Counted from the first letter of the stretch, positions 36,816 to 46,757 are shown. The stretch is DNA of 64,000 bases from an uncultured Senegalimassilia sp. (GCF_902464545.1 NZ_CABQJR010000008.1:1-64000); one strand, 5' to 3'. A program made the numbers and translations. Notes: generated by a model from the sequence alone, not told the origin.

Positions 36816-38018
36816 TTGACCGACATCAAGAACACGTCCGTCATCGACTTCGAGGACATCTCCGACGATCAGATGAACCAGATGATCGACGGCACGCTGA
36901 CCGAGTTCGACGAGGGCGACCTGGTCAACGGCACGGTTGTCAAGATCGAGCATGACGAGGTGCTGGTGGACATCGGATTCAAGTCCGAGGGCGTTGTGCC
37001 CGTCCGCGAGCTGTCCATCCGCAAGGACGCCGATCCGTCCGAGATCGTCAATCTCGGCGACGAGATCGAGGCTCTGGTCCTGCAGAAGGAGGACAAGGAC
37101 GGCCGTCTGATCCTGTCCAAGAAGCGTGCTGAGTACGAGCGCGCCTGGATCAGCGTTGAGGAGAAGTTCAAGGCTGGCGAGACCGTCACCGGCGAGGTTA
37201 TCGAGGTTGTCAAGGGCGGCCTGATCCTGGACATCGGCCTGCGCGGCTTCCTGCCTGCGTCTTTGGTCGACCTGCGTCGCGTCAAGGACCTGGACATGTA
37301 CCTGCACACCGAGATCGAGGCCCGCGTCATCGAGATGGACCGCAACCGCAACAACGTTGTCCTGTCCCGTCGCGTGCTGCTTGAGGAAGGCCGCAAGAAC
37401 GAGCGCGCCGAGATCCTCTCCAAGCTGTCCAAGGGCATGCGCCTCAAGGGCACGGTTTCCAGCATCGTCGACTTCGGCGCCTTCGTTGATCTGGGCGGCA
37501 TCGACGGTCTGGTCCACATCTCCGAGCTGTCCTGGAACCACGTCAACCATCCGTCCGAGGTCGTCAAGGTCGGCGACGAGGTCGAGGTCGAGGTTCTGGA
37601 CGTCGACCTGCAGCGCGAGCGCATCTCCCTGGGTCTGAAGCAGACCACCGAGGATCCGTGGATCAAGCTGGTCGAGAGCTACCCGGTCGGCTCCATCGTC
37701 GACGGCAAGGTCACCAAGACCGTCCCGTTCGGCGCCTTCGTCGAGTTGGGTCAGTCCATCGAGGGCCTGGTGCACATCTCCGAGATGGCTATGCGCCACA
37801 TCGACACGCCTGCTCAGGTCGTCAAGCCTGGCGACATGGTCAAGGTCAAGGTCATGGAGATCAACCCCGACCGTCGTCGCATCAGCCTGTCCATGAAGGC
37901 TGCTGCTGCTGAGATGGGCTTCGAGATCCCCGTGGACGAGTCCATCCAGGTTGAGGAGAAGCCGGCCAAGAAGCGCGAGAAGAAGGCTGACAAGCCCGCT
38001 GAGGAGCAGGCTGAATAA
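36816..38018 (+). CDS. rpsA: 30S ribosomal protein S1
   Basis: A 400-residue S1 with four OB-fold S1 domains, starting at about residues 32 ([21 protein letters not shown]), 119 ([21 protein letters not shown]), 205 ([21 protein letters not shown]) and 290 ([21 protein letters not shown]). It ends in a Lys/Glu-rich tail. Four domains are normal for actinobacteria (six in E. coli). It binds mRNA at the 30S platform. The start is TTG at 36816 after GGAAGGGG; no ATG or GTG lies at a suitable position. A very strong terminator follows. Confidence 0.95.
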   Translation: MTDIKNTSVIDFEDISDDQMNQMIDGTLTEFDEGDLVNGTVVKIEHDEVLVDIGFKSEGVVPVRELSIRKDADPSEIVNLGDEIEALVLQKEDKDGRLILSKKRAEYERAWISVEEKFKAGETVTGEVIEVVKGGLILDIGLRGFLPASLVDLRRVKDLDMYLHTEIEARVIEMDRNRNNVVLSRRVLLEEGRKNERAEILSKLSKGMRLKGTVSSIVDFGAFVDLGGIDGLVHISELSWNHVNHPSEVVKVGDEVEVEVLDVDLQRERISLGLKQTTEDPWIKLVESYPVGSIVDGKVTKTVPFGAFVELGQSIEGLVHISEMAMRHIDTPAQVVKPGDMVKVKVMEINPDRRRISLSMKAAAAEMGFEIPVDESIQVEEKPAKKREKKADKPAEEQAE

Positions 38019-38060
38019 GCTGACCTAAGCCTCAAGCTTTAAGCTGAAGCGTGAATCCTG

Positions 38061-38090
38061 CAAGGCCCCCGGCATACGCCGGGGGCCTTG
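38061..38090 (+). terminator. Terminator of rpsA
   Basis: CAAGGCCCCCGGC (38061-38073) pairs perfectly with GCCGGGGGCCTTG (38078-38090) across a four-base loop and is followed by TTG. This is among the strongest stems in the window. Confidence 0.8.
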
Positions 38091-38455
38091 TTGCGTCTGA
38101 GGGTTGCCGAAGGATTCCCAAGGCCGGAACTGTAGGGCGACAAGGTATTCGGTCGATGCCGTAGCTTTATGCCATATCTTTGCGCTGCAATAGGCATCCT
38201 TCTCCTAGGCGCGAGAAATGCCGGCAAAGCTATAGCATATTTGCCTTTAACGCGACTTTATCGTTTTCGGTTATCGGAAACCTTAAAGGCCGGAAAACGG
38301 TTGCGGTGAGCATGAATCAAGCAGGAAGCGTGGGTTAAGGGCCCTATCATCAGTGCTTTCTCTTAATGCAGGTCGGGCCGCAATCGTGATGCGTTGTTCG
38401 CATACGGTTGCGGCCCGAAATCGTTCGATGCGTGCGCTCGTTGGTTTGGACGCGC
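38091..38455. other. Intergenic region with no recognisable feature
   Basis: About 365 bases between the rpsA terminator and the convergent acyltransferase gene. I see A/T-richer stretches around 38230-38300 and a small hairpin near 38265-38285, but no credible open frame, tRNA or repeat. Confidence 0.5.
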
Positions 38456-40624
38456 CTACTCCTGCGGGTGCTCCCCTAGGCTGTTGGCGATGTTGGTGGC
38501 AATGGAGGCAACGGCTGCCTGCTGGGCTGCAATGGCCTTCGAGGTTGCGGCTTCCATAGGCGTTTCTGCGTGCGCAACCTGGTCGCCTTCTTTATGCTCG
38601 GGCAGAAGGTCTCCGATGGCGTCGTGGACCATGTCGATGTAGGCTTGTGCACCTTCCGAGGACAGATGCGTGCCGTCACCGTCGAACCAGGTGCCGTGCG
38701 ATGCGCTTAGGTCGTACCAGTCGATAACCTGCACATTACTGTAACGCTCGGCAGCGCGGTCGAGCGCGGCGTTCGTTTCCGCCATCCAGCTTTGCGGGCT
38801 GCGGGTGTTCACGAAGAACACGTGCTTGTCGGTGCCCACCACGCCAAGCAGGTCGTCCAGCTGCTCGTCGGTGGCTTGCCCGTTTGTTCCCAGGGCGAAC
38901 ACCACCACGTCGCCCACGATATCCTGGTCGGCATAGGAGCGGTACACTTCCTCGCCGACGGTGAGCTGACGGTTCACGGCGGCATCGATGGCGCCGTAGG
39001 GGAACGTATCGGTAAAGTTTGGGATGGCTCGCACCGATACCGAGTCGCCGATCATGAGCACGTCGAGCTTGGGCTTTTCGGCTGCTGCGGTGGCATTCGA
39101 CGTATCCGCAGGCAAGCCTGCGACATGCGCCGATTCGTCCTTCAGCAGATCGCCGCCCTCAAGCGCGGAGGTGTTGGGCACGAAGATCAGCCCGCCGATG
39201 CAGACGATGGTGAGAACGGATGCCGCAGCCGTGGGCAGGGCATGGCTGCGAAGCCAGTCGGCAAGCAGGATCTGCCCGCCGCGCACGTCGCCCACGAACT
39301 TCCCGATGGCGCCATGGCGGATGGGGTCTTCCACAAACTTATAGGAGAACCACGAGATGGCGAAGATGATGGCGAGTTCCACCAGGTACATCCACCATGG
39401 GGTGCCCTCGATGTTGCTGCGCGGGTTCATAAGCAGAAGGATGGGGTAGTGCCACAGGTACATGCCGTAGGAGTGCAGGCCGATCCATACGAGCGGCTTT
39501 GCGGCGAACACCTTCGCCAACAGGCTTGACGGGTGCACGATGACGGCGATGATGACCATGGTGATCACGGAGGCGAGCAGGATGCCGCCGCGGTACATGA
39601 ACGCCGACGTGCCATCGATGCCCGCCATCATGGCCACCAAGCCGATGAGCGCGATGCCGCCCACGGCGTCGAGCGCCAGCCGCACGTTGCGGTCAAGGTG
39701 GATCTCGTTGTTCGCGCCAAGTTGGTTCGACGGCCATACGAAGGCAAGCCATGCGCCGATGAGCAGGCTGAACGCGCGGGTGTCGGTTCCGTAGTACACG
39801 CGCGAGGGGTCGACGTCGGGGTTGAACAGGATCGCCATCTCAAGCGCGGAGGCAAGCGCGAGCACGAAGGTGGCGTTGCGCATATGGGTGCGCTTCACGC
39901 CGAACTTGTGCGCAAGGATAAGCACCACGGGCCAAACCACGTAGAACTGCTCCTCGATGGCGAGCGACCAGAAATGCGTAACGGGGCTAGGGGCGCCCAA
40001 GGCGTCGAAGTAGGACACGTCGCGTAGGATGTACCACCAGTTGGTCACCCAGCAAAGCGCCGCCCACATGTCTTCGCGTAATTTCGTGAGCAGGCTGTGG
40101 TCGAACAGCGTGCAGAGCACGGCGGTGACTATGATGACGAAGGCGATGGCCGGGAATAGGCGTTTCACGCGGCGTAGCCAGAACTGGGGCAGGTCGATGG
40201 TGCCCGTGGAGTCCCATTCGATGAGCAGCAGGCTGGTGATCAGGTAGCCTGACAGCACGAAGAACACGGTGACGCCGAGCAGGCCGCCGGGCATCCAGGC
40301 CATGCCCATGTGATAGGCGATGACGCCGAGCACGGCAAGCGCGCGCAGGCCGTCGAGGGCGGGGATGTAACGCGATTTCTTCCGTTTGGGTTGTTCTACG
40401 CTGCCGGATGCGCGCGAGGTCCGCGGCGATGCGTCGTGCGCGTTGCCGTGACGGCCGTCCGTTGCGGCGTTTGCGCGGCGGGTGTCGTGCGATTCGGTGG
40501 CCGGGACGCTTGAGGCGCGGCCGTGCATATTGGAACGGTTTTGCGTGTAAGAATTCGATGCGGGGCTTGCGTATACGCTTCGCGAGCGATTGCGTGCATG
40601 GCTCCCAGCCGGCGTTTCCGGCAT
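38456..40624 (-). CDS. OatA-like acyltransferase with C-terminal SGNH domain
   Basis: A 722-residue membrane O-acyltransferase. Residues 1-85 are a disordered basic Ser/Arg/Asn head. The acyltransferase-3 domain starts with YIPALDGLRALAVLGVIAYHM and GVTVFFVLSGYLIT and spans about ten helices to residue 460. The extracytoplasmic C-terminal part is an SGNH hydrolase fold: LMIGDSVSV with the nucleophile Ser, FALGTNGQ (block III), and DGTHLSSEGAQAY with the Asp-x-x-His pair. This layout matches OatA, which acetylates peptidoglycan and raises lysozyme resistance. AAGGGAA precedes the start. It runs against rpsA and coaE and interrupts an otherwise conserved order. Confidence 0.88.
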   Translation of the reverse strand: MPETPAGSHARNRSRSVYASPASNSYTQNRSNMHGRASSVPATESHDTRRANAATDGRHGNAHDASPRTSRASGSVEQPKRKKSRYIPALDGLRALAVLGVIAYHMGMAWMPGGLLGVTVFFVLSGYLITSLLLIEWDSTGTIDLPQFWLRRVKRLFPAIAFVIIVTAVLCTLFDHSLLTKLREDMWAALCWVTNWWYILRDVSYFDALGAPSPVTHFWSLAIEEQFYVVWPVVLILAHKFGVKRTHMRNATFVLALASALEMAILFNPDVDPSRVYYGTDTRAFSLLIGAWLAFVWPSNQLGANNEIHLDRNVRLALDAVGGIALIGLVAMMAGIDGTSAFMYRGGILLASVITMVIIAVIVHPSSLLAKVFAAKPLVWIGLHSYGMYLWHYPILLLMNPRSNIEGTPWWMYLVELAIIFAISWFSYKFVEDPIRHGAIGKFVGDVRGGQILLADWLRSHALPTAAASVLTIVCIGGLIFVPNTSALEGGDLLKDESAHVAGLPADTSNATAAAEKPKLDVLMIGDSVSVRAIPNFTDTFPYGAIDAAVNRQLTVGEEVYRSYADQDIVGDVVVFALGTNGQATDEQLDDLLGVVGTDKHVFFVNTRSPQSWMAETNAALDRAAERYSNVQVIDWYDLSASHGTWFDGDGTHLSSEGAQAYIDMVHDAIGDLLPEHKEGDQVAHAETPMEAATSKAIAAQQAAVASIATNIANSLGEHPQE

Positions 40625-40811
40625 GATAGTTCCCTTCTCATCTGCTGCGCTCCCTTAATCCGCAGCACATCGCCCCAGTATACCAGTGCCGCCTACCGTA
40701 ACCTGTCGGCAAATGATGGCAAGTGCCGTGCGTTTCGGCTGCGTGGTGCGTGTATCATATGAAGAAGATATGCGTGAAGGTAACGCTGCGATGCCGACAA
40801 AGGAGGCAGGC

Positions 40812-41420
40812 ATGGGTATGAAGAAGCTGTTCGTCATCGGCGGCATGGGCGCCGGCAAGTCGACGGCCCGCAAGGTTCTGGCCGAGCAGGGAGTCCCGTA
40901 CATCGACCTCGACAAGGTCGGTCATGACGTGCTGCTGTGGGATACGGTCAAAGCCGACCTGGTAGAGGCGTTCGGCGCTGATATCCTGGGCGCCGACGGC
41001 CAGATCGTGCGCTCGAAGGTGGCGGCGAAGGCCTTCGCCACGCCGGCGGAGACGCGCAAGCTCAACCGCATCACCATGCCGCGCATCGAGGAGGCGTTCA
41101 CCGATCAGCTCGACGAGCTTGAGCGTCAGGGCAACAAGGCCGTGGTGGTGGAGTACTCCGTGTTCAAGAACCGTCAGGTGTCCATGGCCAACGGCGCCGA
41201 TGTGGTCATCGCCGTGCTAGCCCCGCTTGACGATCGCATCGAGCGCGCCGTTGCAGGCGGCTGGGACGAGCAGGACGTGCGTCGCCGCATTGCCCGCCAG
41301 ATCAGCGACGCGGACCGCATCGAGCAATCTGACGTGGTGTTCAACAACGATGGCACGCCCGAGCAGCTGCGTGAGCAGGTCGAGCAGTGGTGGCGTGAGT
41401 ACAGCAAGACGCTGGACTAG
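40812..41420 (+). CDS. coaE: Dephospho-CoA kinase
   Basis: A 202-residue P-loop kinase for the last step of coenzyme A synthesis. The Walker A motif is IGGMGAGKST, with YIDLDKVGHDVL following, and the CoA-binding region includes LNRITMPRIEEAF and the lid DRIERAVAGGWDEQDVRRRIARQ. The start at 40812 has AGGAGG five bases upstream; ATG 40818 (11 bases) is an alternative. The longer frame upstream is not family-like. In many actinobacteria coaE sits between rpsA and uvrB, as here apart from the inserted acyltransferase. Confidence 0.93.
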   Translation: MGMKKLFVIGGMGAGKSTARKVLAEQGVPYIDLDKVGHDVLLWDTVKADLVEAFGADILGADGQIVRSKVAAKAFATPAETRKLNRITMPRIEEAFTDQLDELERQGNKAVVVEYSVFKNRQVSMANGADVVIAVLAPLDDRIERAVAGGWDEQDVRRRIARQISDADRIEQSDVVFNNDGTPEQLREQVEQWWREYSKTLD

Positions 41421-41461
41421 GACGGCATCGCGCTGATGGGCGCGATCGTTCGAAACGTTAT

Positions 41462-41519
41462 AGGCCCCTGCGGCACGGCACCTGGTTTTGCCGGGTGCAA
41501 CGTGCTGCAGGGGCCTTTT
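41462..41519 (+). terminator. Terminator of coaE
   Basis: AGGCCCCTGC (41462-41471) pairs with GCAGGGGCCT (41507-41516), with an inner GCACG/CGTGC extension, followed by four Ts. Confidence 0.8.
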
Positions 41520-41552
41520 GCGTTGTCGCATATGTGAAGCGAAAACGTACAC

Positions 41553-41581
41553 TTGTTCTTTTCCGTGTGCCGTGCTAGACT
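41553..41581 (+). promoter_or_regulatory. Promoter of uvrB
   Basis: -35 TTGTTC (41553-41558), 17-base spacer, extended -10 TGC plus TAGACT (41573-41581), about 47 bases before the start codon. Confidence 0.5.
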
Positions 41582-41627
41582 TCGAACACTGATTCGAAGG
41601 AAGCGCCTGCGAAGGACGTGATTGCAT

Positions 41628-43781
41628 ATGAGCAGCCATCTGAAGAACATCGAGGGCATGACAATGGAGGGCAAGCTGCCTGAAGTGCGCCTTGCGAACA
41701 CGCCGTTTCGAGCGGTCAGCCCTTATGAGCCTTCAGGCGATCAGCCGCAAGCCATCAAGAAGCTGGCGCAAGGCGTTGAAGACGGGCTACGGTATCAAAC
41801 GCTTCTGGGCGTTACGGGATCGGGCAAAACATTCACCATGGCGAAAACCATCGAGGCGGTGCAGCGCCCTACGCTTGTCATGGCGCCGAACAAGACGCTT
41901 GCCGCTCAGCTTGCAAGCGAGCTGAAGGAGTTCTTCCCCGATAACGCCGTGGTGTACTTCGTCAGCTACTACGATTATTATCAGCCCGAGGCGTACGTGC
42001 CCTCGTCGGACACGTTCATCGAGAAGGACGCCTCTATCAACGAAGAGGTGGAGAAACTGCGCCATGCCGCAACCAGCGCGCTCCTTTCCAGGCGCGACGT
42101 TATCGTGGTGGCATCGGTCAGCTGCATCTACGGCATCGGCAGCCCCATGGATTACGCGGGCATGGCCGTATTCGTGGACAAGCAGAAAGAGATGGATCGC
42201 GACCAGATGATTCACGACCTTATCGACATCCAGTACGATCGCAACGACTACGAGCTGAAACGCGGCACGTTCCGCGTGCGTGGGGATAACCTGGATGTGT
42301 TCCCGCCATATGCGGACAATCCGGTGCGCGTGGAGTTCTGGGGCGATGAGATAGAGCAGATCTCCGAGATCGATAACGTCACGGGCGAGGTTTTGCAAAC
42401 CTATGAGGCCCTGCCCATTTGGCCGGCCTCCCATTACGTGACGGCGCGCCCGAAGATGGAGCACGCCATCAAAACCATCCAAGAGGAGCTGCGCGAGCGC
42501 TTGCAGCAGTTCAAGGAAGAGGGCAAGCTGCTTGAGGCCCAGCGGCTGGAGATGCGCGTGAACTACGATCTTGAGATGCTGGAGACCATGGGATTTTGTA
42601 GCGGCATCGAGAATTACTCCCGGCATCTCGACGGACGTGAGCTCGGAGAGCCCCCGTACACGCTCATCGACTATTTCCCGGATGATTTCCTGTGCATCAT
42701 CGACGAGAGCCATGTGACGGTGCCTCAGATCCGGGGTATGCACGAAGGCGATCGCAGCCGCAAGATCACCTTGACCGAGCATGGGTTCCGGCTGCCCAGC
42801 TGTTTGGATAACCGTCCGCTGCGTTTCGACGAGTTCGAGGAGCGCGTGCCGCAGTTCATCTACGTGTCGGCAACGCCCGGCGATTACGAGCTGAAGGTCA
42901 GCCAGCAGCAGGTGGAGCAGATCATCCGCCCCACGGGCTTGCTTGACCCCGAGATCATCGTGCGCGGCAGTGCAAGCCAGATCGACGACATCATCGACGA
43001 GGCGAAGGAGCGCGCCGATCGCAATGAGCGTGTGCTCATAACCACGCTTACCAAGAAGATGGCCGAGGACTTGACCGATCATCTTCTGGACCGCGGCATA
43101 CGCGCCCGCTACATGCACAGCGACATCGGCACGCTTGAGCGCGTGGACATCCTGCGCGATCTGCGTTTGGGCAAGTTCGACGTGCTGGTGGGAATCAACC
43201 TGCTCCGTGAGGGCTTGGACCTGCCTGAAGTGACGTTGGTCGCCATCCTTGATGCCGACAAGGAAGGCTTCCTGCGTAACCAGCGCAGCCTGATCCAAAC
43301 CATCGGCCGCGCGGCTCGCAACGCGAATGGCCAGGTGATCATGTATGCCGATAAAACCACCGACTCCATGGACCTTGCTATCACGGAAACGCGGCGCCGT
43401 CGCAGCATCCAGATGGCCTACAACGAAGAGCACGGCATCACGCCTAAAACGGTCACGAAGGCGGTCGTGGACATCATGAGCTACGTGCATGGGGAGATGG
43501 GCGATGTGTCGTCCGAGCAGGTGAACATGCAGCTTGCCGAGCTGTCGCGCGAAGAGGTGCTGCGCGTTATCTCCAGCATGGAGGAAGACATGGCGGAGGC
43601 GTCGCGCAATATGGACTTCGAGGAGGCGGCGCGCTTGCGAGACGAGGTGGTGCGCTTGCGTGCCGGCGTTGAAGGCGAAAGCGAGGCCGACGTGCTCAAG
43701 GACTTGAAGAAGAGCGCGCGCAAGGGCAGCGCCTTCGGCAATCGCAAGAACGCGGCGTACGGCAGCTCGCGCCGGTCGTAG
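41628..43781 (+). CDS. uvrB: Excinuclease ABC subunit B
   Basis: A 717-residue DNA-damage verification helicase. Walker A is [12 protein letters not shown], the damage-sensing beta hairpin has [12 protein letters not shown], motif II is IIDESHVT, and motif VI is [12 protein letters not shown]. The C-terminal UVR domain ([23 protein letters not shown]) contacts UvrC. An extra tail of about 35 Lys/Arg/Ser-rich residues makes it longer than the usual 660-680. ATG 41628 is preferred over the TTG two codons upstream. uvrA and uvrC are outside the window. Confidence 0.96.
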   Translation: MSSHLKNIEGMTMEGKLPEVRLANTPFRAVSPYEPSGDQPQAIKKLAQGVEDGLRYQTLLGVTGSGKTFTMAKTIEAVQRPTLVMAPNKTLAAQLASELKEFFPDNAVVYFVSYYDYYQPEAYVPSSDTFIEKDASINEEVEKLRHAATSALLSRRDVIVVASVSCIYGIGSPMDYAGMAVFVDKQKEMDRDQMIHDLIDIQYDRNDYELKRGTFRVRGDNLDVFPPYADNPVRVEFWGDEIEQISEIDNVTGEVLQTYEALPIWPASHYVTARPKMEHAIKTIQEELRERLQQFKEEGKLLEAQRLEMRVNYDLEMLETMGFCSGIENYSRHLDGRELGEPPYTLIDYFPDDFLCIIDESHVTVPQIRGMHEGDRSRKITLTEHGFRLPSCLDNRPLRFDEFEERVPQFIYVSATPGDYELKVSQQQVEQIIRPTGLLDPEIIVRGSASQIDDIIDEAKERADRNERVLITTLTKKMAEDLTDHLLDRGIRARYMHSDIGTLERVDILRDLRLGKFDVLVGINLLREGLDLPEVTLVAILDADKEGFLRNQRSLIQTIGRAARNANGQVIMYADKTTDSMDLAITETRRRRSIQMAYNEEHGITPKTVTKAVVDIMSYVHGEMGDVSSEQVNMQLAELSREEVLRVISSMEEDMAEASRNMDFEEAARLRDEVVRLRAGVEGESEADVLKDLKKSARKGSAFGNRKNAAYGSSRRS

Positions 43782-43978
43782 AGCTGCGGTTGCTCGGCGT
43801 TTGCGGACTGATAGGGCGATTGCGGGAGCGGCTGCGTAGCGCTTGCCTGCACCGGTTATTTGCGCGGGGCAGATCGCATGCTGCTCTTGGCTGTGGCGGT
43901 TTGCGGCTTGCGCAGGACAGGTGGATGCTGCGTATGGGCGGCAGCTTACGGTCTCGCGGCGTCGCCGCCGCATTCGGT

Positions 43979-44818
43979 TTATTCGGAAACGTTTTGGTTC
44001 AGGCTGCCGGTGCGATAGCCGTCGGCATCAACGGTCACGTAGGCGAACCCCGCATCGTGTATGCGTGCGGTCAGGTCGGTGGATATCAGCGCGTCCATAA
44101 GCGCTGCTCGCTGGTCGGACGCTACCTCGATGCGTGCGAGGTCCCCATGGGCGCGGCAGCGTATCTGGGGAAAACCTGCGTCCATAAGCGCATCCTCGGC
44201 ATGCTCGACGGATCGAAGTTTGTCGGCGGTGATGGCCTCGTTGTAGGGGATGCGGCTTGCAAGGCATGCGTAAGAGGGCTTGTCCCAGGTTGGAAGGCCA
44301 AGCTTGCGGGACAGGGCACGAACATCGGCTTTCGATAAGCCTGCTGCCAGCAAGGGGCTGTCCACCTTCAACTCGCCAAGAGCCTTAAGCCCAGGGCGGT
44401 AATCGCCCAGATCGCTGGTGTTGGTGCCTTCGGCCACGTAGGGTATTCCCAGGCGTGCGGCCTGGTCCACGATGCGGGTGAACAATGCGCTTTTGCAGAG
44501 GTAGCATCGATCTGCGGGGTTTTCGACGAAGCCGGGTATGGTCAAGGCGTCGACGTCCATCACCACATGGCGGATGCCTCGCGTGATGCAAAAATCGCTG
44601 GCTTCGCGAATCTCTCGTGCGGGGATCATCTGCGCGCGGGCGGTGATGGCAATGGCGCTATCGCCTAGCACATCGGCGGCAACGCTTAGCAGCAGGGTGG
44701 AGTCCACGCCGCCGGAAAACGCTATGGCAACCGCCCCCAGTTTTGTCAGATGCTCTTTCAGCGCTTCGTGCTTCTTGGAAAGCTCAGCGGACAGCGGGGA
44801 GGGAGTGTCGGTGCTCAT
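43979..44818 (-). CDS. larE: ATP-dependent sacrificial sulfur transferase LarE
   Basis: A 279-residue PP-loop enzyme that adds sulfur to the pyridinium precursor of the nickel-pincer nucleotide. The PP-loop AFSGGVDSTLLL (residues about 32-43) and the KPSYACLASRIPY segment are present; the Cys in YACLAS corresponds to the sacrificial cysteine of Lactobacillus LarE. RCYLCKSALF provides two more cysteines. The partner genes larB and larC and the racemase larA are not in the window. It is on the minus strand, 90 bases downstream of the lysozyme gene, possibly cotranscribed with it. Confidence 0.9.
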   Translation of the reverse strand: MSTDTPSPLSAELSKKHEALKEHLTKLGAVAIAFSGGVDSTLLLSVAADVLGDSAIAITARAQMIPAREIREASDFCITRGIRHVVMDVDALTIPGFVENPADRCYLCKSALFTRIVDQAARLGIPYVAEGTNTSDLGDYRPGLKALGELKVDSPLLAAGLSKADVRALSRKLGLPTWDKPSYACLASRIPYNEAITADKLRSVEHAEDALMDAGFPQIRCRAHGDLARIEVASDQRAALMDALISTDLTARIHDAGFAYVTVDADGYRTGSLNQNVSE

Positions 44819-44907
44819 GGAAGGCCTTTCGCGTTGCAGGTGGTTTCGTTACGCACGCTAGCACATGAAGTTAGCTTCAGGTTTTGCCGAGCTGCAAGAT
44901 TTCGCGT

Positions 44908-45960
44908 TTAGAGCATATCGGTGAAGCGCAGATTCATGTCGACGGGGGTGGAGATGCCGGCAACGCTACCGGTGTTGCTGTATTGCCACAGCACGAAATC
45001 GAACTGCCCGGAGGGCTGCAGCGCGTTGTATTCGGCGAACCAGACGGGGCGGTCGCCTAGGCTATCCAGGTTCATGCGGGCGATATCCACTTTGTTGCCA
45101 TACACCATGGAGCGGTAACCTGCTTGCTCGATGCGTTGGCAGAACGCCAGCGCAGCAGCGGTGAGGGTGTCTCGGTCCACGTTATTACCGCGTGCGTTCA
45201 CCGTCGTGTCCTTCTCGTGGTCGAAGGTTATGGGAAGGTCGAGCTTGCGGCCGCCAAGCTGGTCAAGCACGAAGTCGGCCTCCTCCTGCGCCTCCTCGGC
45301 GCTGGTGGCTTGCGAGTAAAAGTACACGCCGGTTTGCAAGCCCGCTTCGGTTGCTCCGTCAAGGTTCTCGTTCAGGCGAGCGTCCGCGAACAGACCGCCT
45401 TCGGTGGTGCCGCGATAGCCAGCTCGTACAAAGGCGAACTGGATTCCGTCGCTTGCAACCTGCTCCCAGTCGATGGCGCCTTGCATTTCGGACACGTCGA
45501 TCCCCGTCTGCGACTTCTCTGCCCCGTTCTCGGAGTATGAGAACCTGCCGTTTTGTTGGGAGAGCCCCGAGAAATCGTACGGGCTGACATAGGGCTGCTT
45601 CGTGTTGGCCGAGCGGGAGGCTTCTTCTTGCGACGAGCCGTTGAGCAGCGCCGATGTTGCGTTGCATGCCGATATGCCGACGACGATGAGCGCAAGCGCG
45701 AACGCAAGGATGACGAACGGCTTGCGGGCGCTGGTGTTACGACGTGGGTGTTGCTGGGGGCGAGTCGATCCGGGTCGTGTGGATGCGTTGCGCGTCGACG
45801 GAGAGGTGCGGGATCGCGCGCATGCGTTTCGTGCCGATGATGAGCTTTGAGGCCGCGCGGATGCGTTGCGCGTCGGCGTTGAGACCCGGGGTTTTGTGGA
45901 CGCATTACGCGTTGATGATGAGGTGCGGGCGGGCTGCCCGTTGCGGTTTCTGCTATTCAT
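44908..45960 (-). CDS. GH25-family lysozyme with N-terminal 13-residue repeats
   Basis: A 350-residue protein. Residues 18-69 hold four tandem 13-residue repeats, each beginning RNA(S/C), with Arg-Asn at 18, 31, 44 and 57. One transmembrane helix follows (about residues 80-103, KPFVILAFALALIVVGISAC), then a linker and the GH25 barrel from about 150 (GIDVSEMQGAIDWEQV, FAFVRAGYRG). The catalytic Asp-x-Glu is in PITFDHEKD, and VLWQYSNTG closes the fold. It should cleave the MurNAc-GlcNAc bond of peptidoglycan from a membrane anchor. Ser/Thr/Arg-rich repeats on the cytoplasmic side are unusual for this family. Confidence 0.87.
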   Translation of the reverse strand: MNSRNRNGQPARTSSSTRNASTKPRVSTPTRNASARPQSSSSARNACARSRTSPSTRNASTRPGSTRPQQHPRRNTSARKPFVILAFALALIVVGISACNATSALLNGSSQEEASRSANTKQPYVSPYDFSGLSQQNGRFSYSENGAEKSQTGIDVSEMQGAIDWEQVASDGIQFAFVRAGYRGTTEGGLFADARLNENLDGATEAGLQTGVYFYSQATSAEEAQEEADFVLDQLGGRKLDLPITFDHEKDTTVNARGNNVDRDTLTAAALAFCQRIEQAGYRSMVYGNKVDIARMNLDSLGDRPVWFAEYNALQPSGQFDFVLWQYSNTGSVAGISTPVDMNLRFTDML

Positions 45961-46255
45961 AGGCGTTATGGTAGCAAACGGCGTGGGGCGCGGGGTGCCC
46001 GTCCATGGTTTGAGCGCGGGGTTTTCAAATGCCGCTCATAGTGATTTCCCGCCGCTGACGCACGTTAACGGCGTTAATCCAATTGATACTAACTTACTTC
46101 TAATATGCTCATCTCATTGTTGGTTTTAACCTGATGCGCACGCTCTTGCAGGTGTTTTGCGCGTGATTTCGGGATGCTTGCGCATGTGCGCAAGCAAGCG
46201 GGTGTTCGCCTCGTTGGGGAAGCGGGGCGCGACAAGGTGAGGATGGGACGCTACG
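45961..46255. other. Divergent intergenic region
   Basis: About 295 bases between the lysozyme gene (minus) and the Rrf2 gene (plus). An A/T-rich block at about 46075-46125 contains TTGATA (46083 region) and TAATAT, which could hold promoter elements. AAGGTGAGG (46234-46242) is the likely Rrf2 ribosome-binding site, at long spacing. No gene is seen. Confidence 0.35.
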
Positions 46256-46672
46256 ATGATGGTTTCGACAAGGGGGCGCTATGCCCTCAGGCTTATGATC
46301 GATATCGCCAAGCAGGGGGAGGCAGGCGCGCTTGTCACTATGAGACAAGCCGCGCAACGTCAGGGGCTTTCCGTCAAGTATCTAGAGCAGCTGGGCGGCG
46401 CTCTCGTGCGCGCCGGGGTGCTGAAGAGCATTCGGGGCGTGAGCGGCGGATATTATCTGGTCAAGCCGGCGGATCAGATTCGTATCGGCGACGTGTTGCG
46501 CGCCACGGAAGGTTCCTGCATGCCGGTTGCATGCGTGGACGATGAGGGCAAATGCGATTTTGCTGACGGCTGCGAGGCGCGCAGCTTCTGGCGGGGGATG
46601 GGCAACGCCATCAACGCCTATATCGACCGCATCACACTCGCCGATGTGCTGGAAGGCAACGTGGAGGCATAA
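46256..46672 (+). CDS. Rrf2-family transcriptional regulator with four clustered cysteines
   Basis: A 138-residue Rrf2-type regulator. The winged helix has STRGRYALRLMIDIAKQ, MRQAAQRQGLSVKYLEQL and SIRGVSGGYYLVKP, all typical. The sensor region holds GSCMPVACVDDEGKCDFADGC, i.e. C-x4-C-x6-C-x5-C. IscR uses three cysteines in a similar place for an iron-sulfur cluster, so this protein probably senses redox, iron-sulfur status or nitric oxide. It is monocistronic, with a strong terminator after it, and no iscS or cysteine genes adjoin it. Target genes are unknown. Confidence 0.9.
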   Translation: MMVSTRGRYALRLMIDIAKQGEAGALVTMRQAAQRQGLSVKYLEQLGGALVRAGVLKSIRGVSGGYYLVKPADQIRIGDVLRATEGSCMPVACVDDEGKCDFADGCEARSFWRGMGNAINAYIDRITLADVLEGNVEA

Positions 46673-46720
46673 CCGATTCCAGGGGCGCAATACGTCGTTG
46701 ACGATCAGCCCTGCAAACGC

Positions 46721-46757
46721 ACCGGGCCGCAGCTTGCAAGCTGCGGCCCGGTGTTTT
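46721..46757 (+). terminator. Terminator of the Rrf2 gene
   Basis: ACCGGGCCGCAGCTTG (46721-46736) and its perfect complement (46737-46752) form a long stem followed by four Ts. Confidence 0.85.

Noticed and set aside
39533..40027. A plus-strand open frame opposite the acyltransferase
   Set aside because: His/Asp/Glu-rich antisense frame of the membrane-helix region; the minus-strand gene is well supported.
41787..43973. A 728-codon minus-strand open frame opposite uvrB
   Set aside because: Antisense shadow; uvrB on the plus strand has every helicase motif.
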